From contig JANTFW010000015.1 in NCBI GenBank assembly GCA_024763245.1, positions 1 through 32,368 on the forward strand: a DNA stretch of 32,368 nt. The letters are read 5' to 3'. Positions 1-8,341 of the stretch are shown one piece after another. The notes below the pieces were generated by a model. The model saw only the letters and a list, made by a program, of their open reading frames with translations, searched no databases and was not told the DNA's origin. This DNA is from Flavobacteriaceae bacterium (GTDB lineage: Bacteria; Bacteroidota; Bacteroidia; Flavobacteriales; Flavobacteriaceae). The stretch's first letter is position 1; each line of letters begins with the position of its first letter. The translations under genes and the position numbers were made by a program.

Positions 1-192
1 GTACTTAACTTAAATGCAAATCAAGCTATTGAAGCGGTAAGTATTTACAATATGTTAGGTCAAGAAGTCTTACGTGCTACCCCGAGCAATACCCAAGTAC
101 AAATGGATATGAATGTATTGCCAACCGGTTCGTATATCGTTAAAGTACAAGCCGGAGAACAAATAGGTTCTTATAATTTAATTAAGCAATAA
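1..192 (+). CDS. C-terminal end of a T9SS-secreted protein (type A sorting domain), partial
   Basis: The open frame runs from base 1 to a TAA at 190-192 and its start lies outside the window. The 63 residues visible read like a type A sorting domain of the type IX secretion system: IYNMLGQEVL, then a strand containing VLPTGSYIVKVQ, and a basic end, LIKQ. In this family the domain directs a protein through the outer membrane and is cleaved or anchored at the surface. The cargo domain is not visible, so the function of the whole protein cannot be stated. A strong terminator follows at once. Confidence 0.85.
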   Translation, partial: VLNLNANQAIEAVSIYNMLGQEVLRATPSNTQVQMDMNVLPTGSYIVKVQAGEQIGSYNLIKQ

Positions 193-213
193 AAATACTT
201 TTTTAATTTCTTT

Positions 214-245
214 AAAAAGCAGTCTTTCTTAAGGCTGCTTTTTTT
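214..245 (+). terminator. Rho-independent terminator after the T9SS protein
   Basis: AAAAAGCAGTCTT (214-226) pairs with AAGGCTGCTTTTT (231-243) around a TCTT loop, with one G-T pair, and runs into T residues to 245. It lies 21 bases after the stop codon of the partial gene. Confidence 0.85.
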
Positions 246-291
246 ATGTTAATTTTTTCTAAAGACTACTTTAATACTTGTAAATCCTTAG

Positions 292-299
292 TACCTTTG
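292..299 (+). promoter_or_regulatory. Bacteroidota -7 promoter element for the GNAT-like gene
   Basis: TACCTTTG matches the TAnnTTTG consensus and lies 34 bases before the ATG at 334. No well-spaced TTG at -33 is visible, so the call rests on the -7 element and its position. Confidence 0.5.
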
Positions 300-333
300 C
301 TTCAAAATAAGAAACTCATTCTAATTTTTTATA

Positions 334-1464
334 ATGATGCGTCAATCTATTGAAATAAAAGAAGTTAATTCTAAAAAGGAACTCAAGATATTTGTCAAGT
401 TCCCTTTTAGATTATACAAAGATAGTCCATACTGGGTTCCACCCATCATCAAAGAAGAATTAGAAAATTTTAATCCTAAATTAAATCCGGTTTTTGAGCA
501 TTCTGAAGCTACACTTTTTTTAGCCTATAAGGGGACTGAGGTAGTGGGTAGAATAGCAGCTATCATTAATCATTATGAAATAGAAAAACAACAAATACGT
601 AAAATTCGTTTTGGATGGTTTGATGTAATAGATGATGTAACGGTTACCGAATTATTACTTCAGAAAGTACAAGAGATAGGAAAAGCCAATAATTTAGACT
701 TTATTGAAGGACCTTTAGGTTTTTCGAATCTAGATAAAGTAGGAGTATTAACCTATGGTTACGATCATATAGGGACAATGATTACTTGGTATAATTATCC
801 GTATTACGTTACCCATCTAGAGCAATTAGGTTATATAAAATCAAAAGAGTGGTTAGAACATTATTTTGATACGACCCCGATGCGTATGGATCATTATAAA
901 CGTATGGCCGATGTAATTAAAAAGAGATACAAACTTAAAGAATTAGCATTTAAAACAACTGCAGAGGTGCTTCCTTATGTGGATAAAATTTTTGCTTTAT
1001 TTGAAGAAACGTATAAAGATTTGGCCTCTTTTGTTCCTATTTCCAAACGACAAATTGCCTATTTTAAGAAAAAATATATTTCGTTTATAGATCCGGAGTT
1101 TATTAAATATGTCGAGGATGATCAAGGAAATACGGTTGCTTTCGCGATAACCATGCCTTCTTTTTCTAAAGCCCTACAAAAATCCAAGGGGCGCCTATTC
1201 CCTTTTGGTATTATTCCTTTATTAAAGGCTAAAAAGAATCCTAAAGAGGTCTTGTTTTATCTTATTGGGGTTCATCCGGATTACCAAAAAAAAGGAGTAG
1301 TTTTTGTATTATTTGATGCCTATGCCAGAACCTATCACAAAAAAGGAATTGTAAAAGCCATAAGAACACCAGAGTTAGAAACGAATACGGATATAAATGC
1401 GATTTGGAAAGATTTTGATACCGTTAATCACAAAAGGCGCAGAACGTATCGTAAAGATATCTAA
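334..1464 (+). CDS. GNAT-like acyltransferase family protein
   Basis: This 376-residue protein has no signal peptide and is probably cytoplasmic. Its C-terminal half has a GNAT-like acetyl-CoA-binding motif, LIGVHPDYQKKGVVFVLFDA (about residues 308-327). The N-terminal half (VKFPFRLYKDSPYWVPP, EVVGRIAAIINH) matches my memory of a widespread uncharacterised Bacteroidota group annotated as GNAT or N-acyltransferase-like. The substrate cannot be told. ATG codons occur at 334 and 337, and either could be the start. It is a single gene between a terminator and the convergent minus-strand operon, whose last gene ends only 4 bases away. Confidence 0.6.
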   Translation: MMRQSIEIKEVNSKKELKIFVKFPFRLYKDSPYWVPPIIKEELENFNPKLNPVFEHSEATLFLAYKGTEVVGRIAAIINHYEIEKQQIRKIRFGWFDVIDDVTVTELLLQKVQEIGKANNLDFIEGPLGFSNLDKVGVLTYGYDHIGTMITWYNYPYYVTHLEQLGYIKSKEWLEHYFDTTPMRMDHYKRMADVIKKRYKLKELAFKTTAEVLPYVDKIFALFEETYKDLASFVPISKRQIAYFKKKYISFIDPEFIKYVEDDQGNTVAFAITMPSFSKALQKSKGRLFPFGIIPLLKAKKNPKEVLFYLIGVHPDYQKKGVVFVLFDAYARTYHKKGIVKAIRTPELETNTDINAIWKDFDTVNHKRRRTYRKDI

Positions 1465-1468
1465 CGAA

Positions 1469-2605
1469 CTATTCTAATTTTTTAAAAAACGTCATAGTAG
1501 CTCCTGATTGAATTTCCGGATGAAGTATTTGTATTAAATCCTGTAATACCAAATCGGGTCTAGTTGCTGCTAGCTCGTAATATAAAACGCCTCCTGTCAC
1601 GCCTTTGGTGTTGGAATAGGTATAGACCCTATTTTGTGTAAAGCTTTTAAACTGAGTGTAATGTGGACTGTCATTTTCCATTGCTTTTTTAGATGCATAA
1701 TAGCCGGGTGCAATCCAAAAATCGGCATCTTTTCCTTTGTCTAATACCGTTTCAAAACTCAAAGATAAACTACCGGTTCCCAATGTGTTTTTCCATAAAT
1801 AATCGCCACCGGCATCTGTAATAAATTGAGCGACAAAACTTTTTCCTGCCGGTAAATGCCAAGTATCATGAAATAAAGCACCACTAAGTACTGTAGGATG
1901 TTTTTGGACATTACGTATTGTTTTTTTGAGCGTATTGTAATGTGTTACAATGCTATCAAATTTTTGTTGCGCTATCGAGTCAAGGTTATAAAGTGCCCCA
2001 AAAAAGCGAATCCATTCTGCGCGACCTAAAGGGGTTTCTTCTAACCAATCACTGTTATAAATAACAGAAATCCCTAATTTTTCAATGGTTTTAAAGGTCT
2101 TATTAATATGGTCTACCCCAAATCCTACTACTAATTCCGGTTGTATATCAATTAAAATTTCGGTATTTATATTTTGTTCTTGACCCAATTCCTTAATTAT
2201 ACCATTGTCAATAAGTTGTCTTGTTTTGGGGGAAGAAATATAGGCCGTATTTGGAAATCCAATAATGGTATTTTCGCGACCTAAGAGCTCAACCATAGGA
2301 ATGTGGGTGGTACTGGTAAGAACAATACGTTCCACGGGTGTTCTAATGATATTTTTATGTTGTAACGAATCAGGAAGGGGAACTGATTTAGGAATCAAAT
2401 AATACGTAATTTGGTGATTGTCGTCTTTAAAAGCTTTTAGTATACGTAATGTTTTATAACCCTTAAAATTACGAATTTCAAAACCCTTGGCATATTGTAG
2501 CTTTTCTTTGTGTACCACTACATCAGAACCAACAGTTTTAGGCTTTGTTTGTGTACATGCACTTATAAGTATGCTAAGAAAAAGAAATAAAAGGACTCTA
2601 TTCAT
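1469..2605 (-). CDS. BtuF/FepB-like substrate-binding lipoprotein
   Basis: The ATG at 2605 gives 378 residues starting MNRVLLFLFLSILISAC, a lipoprotein signal with Cys17 as lipidation site. The frame can be extended to a TTG at 2632, but that would overlap mltG and spoil the signal peptide, so I reject it. The rest is a class III periplasmic-binding fold (TroA/BtuF type): RIVLTSTTHIPMVELLG, then IIGFPNTAYISSP, DIQPELVVGFGV and LGISVIYNSDWLEETPLGRAEW. Such proteins deliver corrinoids, haem or ferric siderophores to an ABC importer. No permease or ATPase gene is nearby, so the ligand is unknown. It begins 2 bases after mltG and is the last gene of the dapF operon. Confidence 0.75.
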   Translation of the reverse strand: MNRVLLFLFLSILISACTQTKPKTVGSDVVVHKEKLQYAKGFEIRNFKGYKTLRILKAFKDDNHQITYYLIPKSVPLPDSLQHKNIIRTPVERIVLTSTTHIPMVELLGRENTIIGFPNTAYISSPKTRQLIDNGIIKELGQEQNINTEILIDIQPELVVGFGVDHINKTFKTIEKLGISVIYNSDWLEETPLGRAEWIRFFGALYNLDSIAQQKFDSIVTHYNTLKKTIRNVQKHPTVLSGALFHDTWHLPAGKSFVAQFITDAGGDYLWKNTLGTGSLSLSFETVLDKGKDADFWIAPGYYASKKAMENDSPHYTQFKSFTQNRVYTYSNTKGVTGGVLYYELAATRPDLVLQDLIQILHPEIQSGATMTFFKKLE

Positions 2606-2607
2606 AT

Positions 2608-3639
2608 TTAATACGCTTGTTTGGCAATCCAATTTTGGTATTTTTTAGCATTGATATTGTGTTGCGTTAAACTTTTAGAAAAAATATGTTTGCCCAGGTT
2701 AGAAACACTGGCACACATATAGAAATACTCGTGCTTTTCAGCATTAAGAACAGCATCTATAGACGAAATATCGGGCATCCCAATTAATCCCGGGGGTAAT
2801 CCTTTGTTTTTGTAGGTATTGTAGGGTGAATCTATTGCCAAGTGTTTGGTCAATACCCTTTTAATCTCATAATTTTGACCATATTTTTGTTTATTGGCAA
2901 AGATAATAGTGGGATCAGCTTGTAAAGGCCATTTATTTTTTAAACGATTTAGATAGAGTCCGGCAATGGTTTTACGTTCCGGAACATAAGAACTCTCCTT
3001 TTGAACAATGGAAGCAAGAATACTTACTTGTAAGGGAGTAAGTCCTATTTTTTTTGCTTGTGCAAGACGTGAAGTATTCCAAAAAGACCGGTAGGCTTTG
3101 AGCATTTTTTTTCTAAATTTTTGTGCGCTGACATTCCAATAAAATTCATATGTGTTGGGAATATACATAGCAAGGGCAGTAGCTCTGGTAAAACCATTTT
3201 TCCCTAAAAATGCTTCATCTTTAAAAAATGATAACAGTGTAGTTGAGTCCGGTTCAATCTGTACAGCGATTCTACCGGATAATTTTTCTAAGCTATCTTG
3301 ATTATTAAAAGATACTTTTACCGGTGATTGATTGCCGCTGCGTAATAAATTTACCAAATCGTTGTTACTCATACCTTTCTTTAGTACATATTTTCCTGAT
3401 TTGATATGATGCATATATTTTTTCTTTTTAGCGAGCCATTTAAAGGGTTCTGTACGTTTTATTAAAGGACGCACTAAATGTGCAACATCCTCAAAATTTG
3501 CAGATGACGGGATATAAATAATTCCATCTTTAACAAGGTACGCTTTGTATATTTTGCTATAATATATATTTCCTAATATGGCGGAAAAGCCCACTAGAAC
3601 GATAAGTAATCCGTAGATAATATGTTTTTTAGATATCAT
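2608..3639 (-). CDS. mltG: Endolytic transglycosylase MltG (YceG family)
   Basis: MltG is an inner-membrane lytic transglycosylase that cuts nascent glycan strands and so ends peptidoglycan polymerisation. The 343-residue protein has one N-terminal membrane helix (about residues 7-25), a LysM-like region (SGKYVLKKGMSNNDLVNLLRSG) and the YceG catalytic domain: YIPNTYEFYWN, ASIVQKESSY with the presumed catalytic Glu215, then LYLNRLKNKWPLQADPTI and NTYKNKGLPPGLIGMP. Length fits the family. Its ATG overlaps the stop codon of the upstream acetyltransferase by 4 bases (ATGA), implying coupled translation. Confidence 0.93.
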   Translation of the reverse strand: MISKKHIIYGLLIVLVGFSAILGNIYYSKIYKAYLVKDGIIYIPSSANFEDVAHLVRPLIKRTEPFKWLAKKKKYMHHIKSGKYVLKKGMSNNDLVNLLRSGNQSPVKVSFNNQDSLEKLSGRIAVQIEPDSTTLLSFFKDEAFLGKNGFTRATALAMYIPNTYEFYWNVSAQKFRKKMLKAYRSFWNTSRLAQAKKIGLTPLQVSILASIVQKESSYVPERKTIAGLYLNRLKNKWPLQADPTIIFANKQKYGQNYEIKRVLTKHLAIDSPYNTYKNKGLPPGLIGMPDISSIDAVLNAEKHEYFYMCASVSNLGKHIFSKSLTQHNINAKKYQNWIAKQAY

Positions 3640-4151
3640 TTTAATAGTAATTGTAATAGATGTTCATTTTTATATTGACCTTCTGAAAAAATCCAATCTT
3701 TTTTGATTCCGGTTTCTATAAAACCTAATTTTCGGAATAGATGTAGGCTATTTTCGTTGTCGCTAGTAACGCTAGCATAGAGTTGATGTAACTGAAGTAT
3801 TTTAGAAGCATATTCCATAAGAAGTCTAATCGCTGCTTTTGCAATCCCTTTTGATTGATATTCCGATAGAATTACAATACCAATTCCAGCTCTATGGTGA
3901 ATAGGATCAAAATCGTATAAATCGACTAAGCCTACAGGTTTTTGGTGATAGGTAATAACCAAACGTACTTGTTTAACGCTAAAGATATCTTGGCCGGATT
4001 GGGCAATGTATTCGGTTAGTAGATGTTTGGAGAAGGGTTGTAAGGTGTTGCTGACTTTCCACAAATCAGTACTGTTCTCAACGGCATAGAGCCAATCTAA
4101 ATCAGCAGGTTCCAGAGCTCTTAATTGTATATGTTCCTTTTGCAGTAACAT
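3636..4151 (-). CDS. GNAT family N-acetyltransferase (RimJ/RimL-like)
   Basis: A 171-residue single-domain acetyltransferase, probably cytoplasmic. It starts IQLRALEPADLDWLYAVEN and carries the motif A region GIVILSEYQSKGIAKAAIRLLMEYA, then YASVTSDNENSLHLFRKLGFIETG, all typical of the RimJ/RimL and SpeG-like group that acetylates protein N-termini or small amines. The acceptor cannot be read from sequence. It lies between dapF (31-base gap) and mltG (4-base overlap). From memory, dapF, a GNAT gene and mltG recur together in flavobacteria. Confidence 0.85.
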   Translation of the reverse strand: MLLQKEHIQLRALEPADLDWLYAVENSTDLWKVSNTLQPFSKHLLTEYIAQSGQDIFSVKQVRLVITYHQKPVGLVDLYDFDPIHHRAGIGIVILSEYQSKGIAKAAIRLLMEYASKILQLHQLYASVTSDNENSLHLFRKLGFIETGIKKDWIFSEGQYKNEHLLQLLLK

Positions 4152-4182
4152 GGAATTAGTAATTTTTTTTCAATTTATACAC

Positions 4183-4968
4183 TTATTGATGACTAGAATA
4201 AATTCCTTCAAAAACCAAGGTGGCTGGTCCTTTAAGAAAAATAGAATGATAGGTCCCTTTATCCTTAAGGAATGAAACTTCTAATTTCCCGCCAAGGGTC
4301 ATTAATTTTACCGTATTATTCTTGGTTTTGTTATTTTCAAACATACTTATGGCTACGGCAGTAACGCCGGTACCACAGCTTAAGGTTTCATCTTCGACGC
4401 CTCTTTCGTAAGTACGCACCTTAAATGTATCTGGAGCTATTTGTTCAACGAAATTAACATTTGTTCCGATATCAAAATAAGGAGCAGCATGGCGAATGGA
4501 TCTGCCTTTATCGAAAACAGGATATACTTCAATACCGGTAACCATTTCAACATGATGTGGAGAGCCGGTATCTAGGTATGTGTGAGATACATGCTTTACA
4601 ATATCACTTACTTCTGACATTTGTAAAGCTATCTCATCTTGTTCTATTTGTGCCACATGCAAGCCGTCAATAGCTTCAAAATGAGCTTCGTTGGTAATGA
4701 TACCTAATTTTTTGGCAAAAGCGACTACACAACGTCCTCCGTTTCCACACATAGAGCCTTCAAAGCCATCTGCATTAAAATACTGCATAGAAAAGTCGTA
4801 TTTCTTAGAGCTATTCAACAAGATTAGTCCATCAGCCCCAATACCAAAATGTCGGTGGCACATTTGTGCAATTTTTTGATGATTATCTGAATTAAAGATT
4901 TGTGCCCTGTTATCAATTAAAATAAAATCATTTCCGGTTCCGTGATATTTAAAAAAAGTTATTTCCAT
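4183..4968 (-). CDS. dapF: Diaminopimelate epimerase DapF
   Basis: DapF converts LL- to meso-diaminopimelate, the precursor of lysine and of the peptidoglycan cross-link. The 261 residues show the expected landmarks: FFKYHGTGNDFILIDN at the N-terminus, the first catalytic cysteine in GSMCGNGGRC (Cys74) and the second in LSCGTG (Cys198). The length is normal for the family. It is the first gene of a four-gene minus-strand operon with cell-wall content (mltG follows). The ATG at 4968 lies only 5 bases from a -7 element, so the transcript may be leaderless. Confidence 0.97.
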   Translation of the reverse strand: MEITFFKYHGTGNDFILIDNRAQIFNSDNHQKIAQMCHRHFGIGADGLILLNSSKKYDFSMQYFNADGFEGSMCGNGGRCVVAFAKKLGIITNEAHFEAIDGLHVAQIEQDEIALQMSEVSDIVKHVSHTYLDTGSPHHVEMVTGIEVYPVFDKGRSIRHAAPYFDIGTNVNFVEQIAPDTFKVRTYERGVEDETLSCGTGVTAVAISMFENNKTKNNTVKLMTLGGKLEVSFLKDKGTYHSIFLKGPATLVFEGIYSSHQ

Positions 4969-4973
4969 GACTA

Positions 4974-4981
4974 CAAAACTA
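4974..4981 (-). promoter_or_regulatory. -7 element of the dapF operon promoter, apparently leaderless
   Basis: The plus strand reads CAAAACTA, which is TAGTTTTG on the minus strand. Only 5 bases separate it from the dapF ATG, so transcription would start at or next to the start codon. No TTG at a suitable -33 position is seen. Confidence 0.5.
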
Positions 4982-5061
4982 CATAAATTTATGAAGTATT
5001 AAAGGAAGGTTAAAATAGTTAAAAACGGGTTAAAGTTTCCAAAAATTTAAAATTTATACGC

Positions 5062-5069
5062 TAATTTTG
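5062..5069 (+). promoter_or_regulatory. -7 promoter element for degP
   Basis: TAATTTTG matches the Bacteroidota consensus and lies 51 bases before the ATG at 5121. A -33 TTG is not evident. Confidence 0.45.
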
Positions 5070-5120
5070 AGTTCTAAAATTAAAACAAACTTTACTATAA
5101 CTACTTAAAAAATAACAATT

Positions 5121-6560
5121 ATGAAAAAAATAGTTTCGTATGTATTGATTGCAGTATTGGCAGGGATACTTACTTTATCCGGATACAAAATATTTTTTGA
5201 ACCGACTGTTAAATCAGATGTGTTAACTACTAATCCTGAGACTTCAACAGCCCCAATAGTCAATACACATTTTGTTCGTAGCCCGGCTTATGCAGCAGAA
5301 ACAACCGACTTTACCAAGGCAGCAGCAGAAACAGTAGATGCTGTCGTACACGTAAAAAATACGGCCATTCAGACCTATAGAGATCCTTTGCAAGAATTTT
5401 TCTATGGGCGCGGAGGAGCACGCCAATACAAACAAGTGGGGACCGGAAGCGGGGTAATTATTTCATCGGATGGGTATATTATTACCAATAACCATGTGGT
5501 AGCTAATGCTACAGAAATTCAGATTACCTTAAATAATAAAAAAGAATACAAAGCTAAACTCATTGGAACTGATGAGGCTAATGATATTGCTTTGGTTAAA
5601 ATTGATGAAAAGGATTTGCCGTATTTGCCTTTTGCGAACTCAGATACTATTAAAATAGGAGAGTGGGTATTAGCTGTGGGTAACCCCTATAATTTAACCT
5701 CAACTGTTACCGCGGGGATTGTGAGTGCTAAGGGACGTGATTTGGATGGTAATAACCGAATTGAATCGTATATTCAAACAGATGCAGCCGTTAATCCGGG
5801 GAATAGTGGTGGTGCTTTAGTGAATACCCGTGGTGAGCTAATTGGAATTAATTCTGCCATTAGTTCGCAAACCGGTTCTTTTGTGGGGTATTCTTTTGCA
5901 GTACCCTCTAATATAGCCAGAAAAGTAGTAGAAGATTTAATGGAGTTTGGCAATGTGCAACGTGCCGTTTTGGGTATTAATATCATTGAACTAAATGGCG
6001 AAAATTATGAAAATTTAGGAGCTTCGGTGTCTGAAGGTATTTATGTAAAAAAAGTATTAGATAAAGGATCAGCTGCAGATTCTGGACTTAAAGAACAAGA
6101 TATTATCATAAAGGTAAATGATAATCCTATATCAAAATTTTCAGAACTCAAAGGGCAGCTCAGTTCGCATAGACCGGGAGAAACGGTTCAAGTAACAGTG
6201 ATTAGAAATGGTGAGGAAATAAGCCTTCCTGTATTGCTGAAAAATAAATTTGGGAAAGAGGAATTAGGCGCAACCGATTATATTGATAATGTTTTAGGTA
6301 TGGAACTCAAAAATATTTCGGATTCACAGAAAAAGAATCTAAATATTAATTATGGTGTTCGTATTACTAAAATTAAAAACCCTTCGTTTGAACGCTTTGG
6401 GATTAAGAAAGGTGCTATTATTCTTGGCATAGAACGTGAAAAAGTTTTTTCCGTAGATGATGTAGAACGTTTACTACGAGATAATGAAAATAATGCGTAT
6501 GTTACCTTACAAATTTTAAACACGAACAACAAAATTGAATATATTTCGTTAAAGTTATAA
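5121..6560 (+). CDS. degP: DegP/HtrA-family periplasmic serine protease
   Basis: A Do-type protease/chaperone that degrades misfolded envelope proteins. The 479 residues begin with a hydrophobic segment (residues 4-22) acting as signal peptide or anchor. A trypsin-like domain follows with triad His125 (TNNHVV), Asp155 (DEANDIALVKI) and Ser229 (NPGNSGGAL). Two PDZ domains come next: about 283-372, containing GSAADSGLKEQDIIIKVND, and about 388-479. The second PDZ is the more diverged. It is transcribed alone, divergent from dapF, and followed by a terminator. Confidence 0.93.
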   Translation: MKKIVSYVLIAVLAGILTLSGYKIFFEPTVKSDVLTTNPETSTAPIVNTHFVRSPAYAAETTDFTKAAAETVDAVVHVKNTAIQTYRDPLQEFFYGRGGARQYKQVGTGSGVIISSDGYIITNNHVVANATEIQITLNNKKEYKAKLIGTDEANDIALVKIDEKDLPYLPFANSDTIKIGEWVLAVGNPYNLTSTVTAGIVSAKGRDLDGNNRIESYIQTDAAVNPGNSGGALVNTRGELIGINSAISSQTGSFVGYSFAVPSNIARKVVEDLMEFGNVQRAVLGINIIELNGENYENLGASVSEGIYVKKVLDKGSAADSGLKEQDIIIKVNDNPISKFSELKGQLSSHRPGETVQVTVIRNGEEISLPVLLKNKFGKEELGATDYIDNVLGMELKNISDSQKKNLNINYGVRITKIKNPSFERFGIKKGAIILGIEREKVFSVDDVERLLRDNENNAYVTLQILNTNNKIEYISLKL

Positions 6561-6612
6561 GACCACTTTATTCTTGTAAAATATCAAAAAAACCGGTAAT
6601 TGGGTTTATTTT

Positions 6613-6650
6613 AAAACCTGTCAACACATTTTGTTTTGGCAGGTTTTTTT
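6613..6650 (+). terminator. Rho-independent terminator after degP
   Basis: AAAACCTGTCAA (6613-6624) pairs with TTGGCAGGTTTT (with one G-T pair) and is followed by a run of T residues to 6650. Confidence 0.85.
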
Positions 6651-6720
6651 GTGAATAACTTTTGTTTTTTTGTGAATAAGAATCAATTGTAAACCCCTGT
6701 ACGAAAACGTTTGAAATAGG

Positions 6721-6728
6721 TATTTTTG
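6721..6728 (+). promoter_or_regulatory. -7 promoter element for the GAPDH gene
   Basis: TATTTTTG matches TAnnTTTG and lies 35 bases before the ATG at 6764. The nearest clear TTG (6687-6689) is too far upstream for normal spacing. Confidence 0.45.
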
Positions 6729-6763
6729 CATTTAAATAAATTCAATAATTCTAAATAAAAAAT

Positions 6764-8212
6764 ATGTCTAATAAAGAAACTTTTGAAAAAGAAATTAACT
6801 TTCAAACAGACCGACGAAGGGCTACTGTAGAGTTTATCAAAATTATTAGTGATTTATGGTATGAAGATACCATTGAATTGCTCTTATTTCGCAATCAGTT
6901 AATTGATAGAAACGTCAGTGAAATCTTACACTTACTCGAGTATGCTAGGGATTTTGTTCAAAAAAAGATTTCGATTTTTGATGTTTTAGAATTGGCTAGA
7001 GCCATAAAGCGTTCAGGCTATCCACCGGCACGCCTAGATATTGGCAAGCTGGCTTTTGAATGTATGATAGAAGAAAATAAGTGTAAAGATAAATTTTCTT
7101 TTTTAGAAAGAAAACTTAATAAAATTCATACGCAACATACCTTAGTACCCAAGGATGTAGTTCTATATGGATTTGGTAGGATAGGGCGTTTACTAGCGAG
7201 AGAATTGATGACGCAATCGGGTAGAGGTAAGCAATTACGACTAAGAGCCATTGTGACACGTGGCGAATTGACACCCACTGTTTTAGAAAAAAGGGCTTCA
7301 TTGTTACGCAATGATTCCGTACACGGTGATTTTCCCGGAACCATAAGTGTAGATACTACAAATAAGGCATTAATCATTAATGGAATGACCATTCATATGA
7401 TTACAGCCCAAGCACCGGAAGCTATTGATTATACGCAATATCAAATACAAGACGCATTGGTGATTGATAATACAGGTGCTTTTAGAGACAAAGAAGCTTT
7501 AGGGCGTCATTTGAAAGCTAAAGGGGTTGAAAAAGTACTATTGACAGCTCCCGGAAAAGGGGTGCCTAATATTGTATTTGGTGTTAATCATAAAGCGTAC
7601 GATCCGGATGATGTATCTATTTTTTCGGCTGCTTCTTGCACCACCAATGCAATTACACCCGTTTTAGAAATTATAGAGGAGAGTTTTGGGATTAAATCAG
7701 GGCATTTAGAAACCATACATGCCTATACCAATGATCAGAATTTAGTAGATAATTTTCATAAAAAATATCGCAGAGGTAGAGCCGCAGCTTTAAATATGGT
7801 AATTACAGAAACCGGTGCCGGTAAAGCGGTGGCCAAGGCACTTCCATCGTTAGAAGGTAAATTAACCTCTAATGCAATACGAGTACCTGTACCCAATGGT
7901 TCCTTAGCCATTTTGAATCTTCAATTAGAAAAACCTGCCAACGTTAATGCAGTCAATAATGTGATAAAAAAATATGCATTGGAAGGTGATTTGGTAGAAC
8001 AGATTAAATATTCACTCAGTAATGAACTGGTTTCATCGGACATTGTGGGCTCTTCGGCTCCGGCAATATTTGATAGTAAAGCCACCATTACTACAGCCGA
8101 CGGTAGTACTATCATTATTTATGTGTGGTACGATAACGAGTACGGATATAGTCATCAAGTTATGCGATTGGCAAAATACATAGCTAAGGTTAGACGGTTT
8201 TCCTATTATTAG
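6764..8212 (+). CDS. gap: Glyceraldehyde-3-phosphate dehydrogenase, long form
   Basis: The enzyme oxidises glyceraldehyde 3-phosphate to 1,3-bisphosphoglycerate, or the reverse. The protein has 482 residues against about 335 for ordinary GAPDH. The extra part is an N-terminal helical region of about 130 residues before the Rossmann motif YGFGRIGR (135-142). Catalytic Cys292 lies in SAASCTTNAITP and the activating His319 in ETIHAYTNDQ. The C-terminal DNEYGYSHQVMRLAKYI is typical. From memory, an N-terminally extended GAPDH occurs in several Bacteroidota beside a normal-length copy, so this may be the isoenzyme with a special role such as gluconeogenesis. That role is an inference. Confidence 0.92.
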   Translation: MSNKETFEKEINFQTDRRRATVEFIKIISDLWYEDTIELLLFRNQLIDRNVSEILHLLEYARDFVQKKISIFDVLELARAIKRSGYPPARLDIGKLAFECMIEENKCKDKFSFLERKLNKIHTQHTLVPKDVVLYGFGRIGRLLARELMTQSGRGKQLRLRAIVTRGELTPTVLEKRASLLRNDSVHGDFPGTISVDTTNKALIINGMTIHMITAQAPEAIDYTQYQIQDALVIDNTGAFRDKEALGRHLKAKGVEKVLLTAPGKGVPNIVFGVNHKAYDPDDVSIFSAASCTTNAITPVLEIIEESFGIKSGHLETIHAYTNDQNLVDNFHKKYRRGRAAALNMVITETGAGKAVAKALPSLEGKLTSNAIRVPVPNGSLAILNLQLEKPANVNAVNNVIKKYALEGDLVEQIKYSLSNELVSSDIVGSSAPAIFDSKATITTADGSTIIIYVWYDNEYGYSHQVMRLAKYIAKVRRFSYY

Positions 8213-8243
8213 TCTTTTTTAAATCAGTAAAAAAAAGGAAAAA

Positions 8244-8282
8244 CCCTGTTAAAAATCCCTGATTTTCCCTGATGTTGACCTG
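8244..8282 (+). repeat. Short CCCTG(AT) direct repeats overlapping a promoter
   Basis: CCCTG occurs at 8244, 8257 and 8267, and CCTG at 8279; the last three continue as CCTGAT. The steps are 13, 10 and about 12 bases, close to one DNA turn. The array runs through the -33 region of the promoter of the small secreted protein, which suggests an operator for a DNA-binding regulator. This is an inference. Confidence 0.4.
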
Positions 8283-8302
8283 ATGAGATCGTATTAGTTT
8301 TG
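8275..8302 (+). promoter_or_regulatory. Promoter of the small secreted protein gene
   Basis: TTG (8275-8277), 17 bases, then TAGTTTTG (8295-8302): a good match to the Bacteroidota housekeeping promoter. It also decides the gene start. The possible TTG start at 8300 lies within the -7 element, so the ATG at 8342 must be used. Confidence 0.65.
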
Positions 8303-8341
8303 TCTTATATTTTTAAAAGAACACTTCTAAACGACCATTTT

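Noticed and set aside
2606-2632. Longer N-terminus of the BtuF-like lipoprotein from a TTG at 2632.
   Set aside because: It would overlap mltG and place nine residues before a perfect lipoprotein signal starting at 2605.
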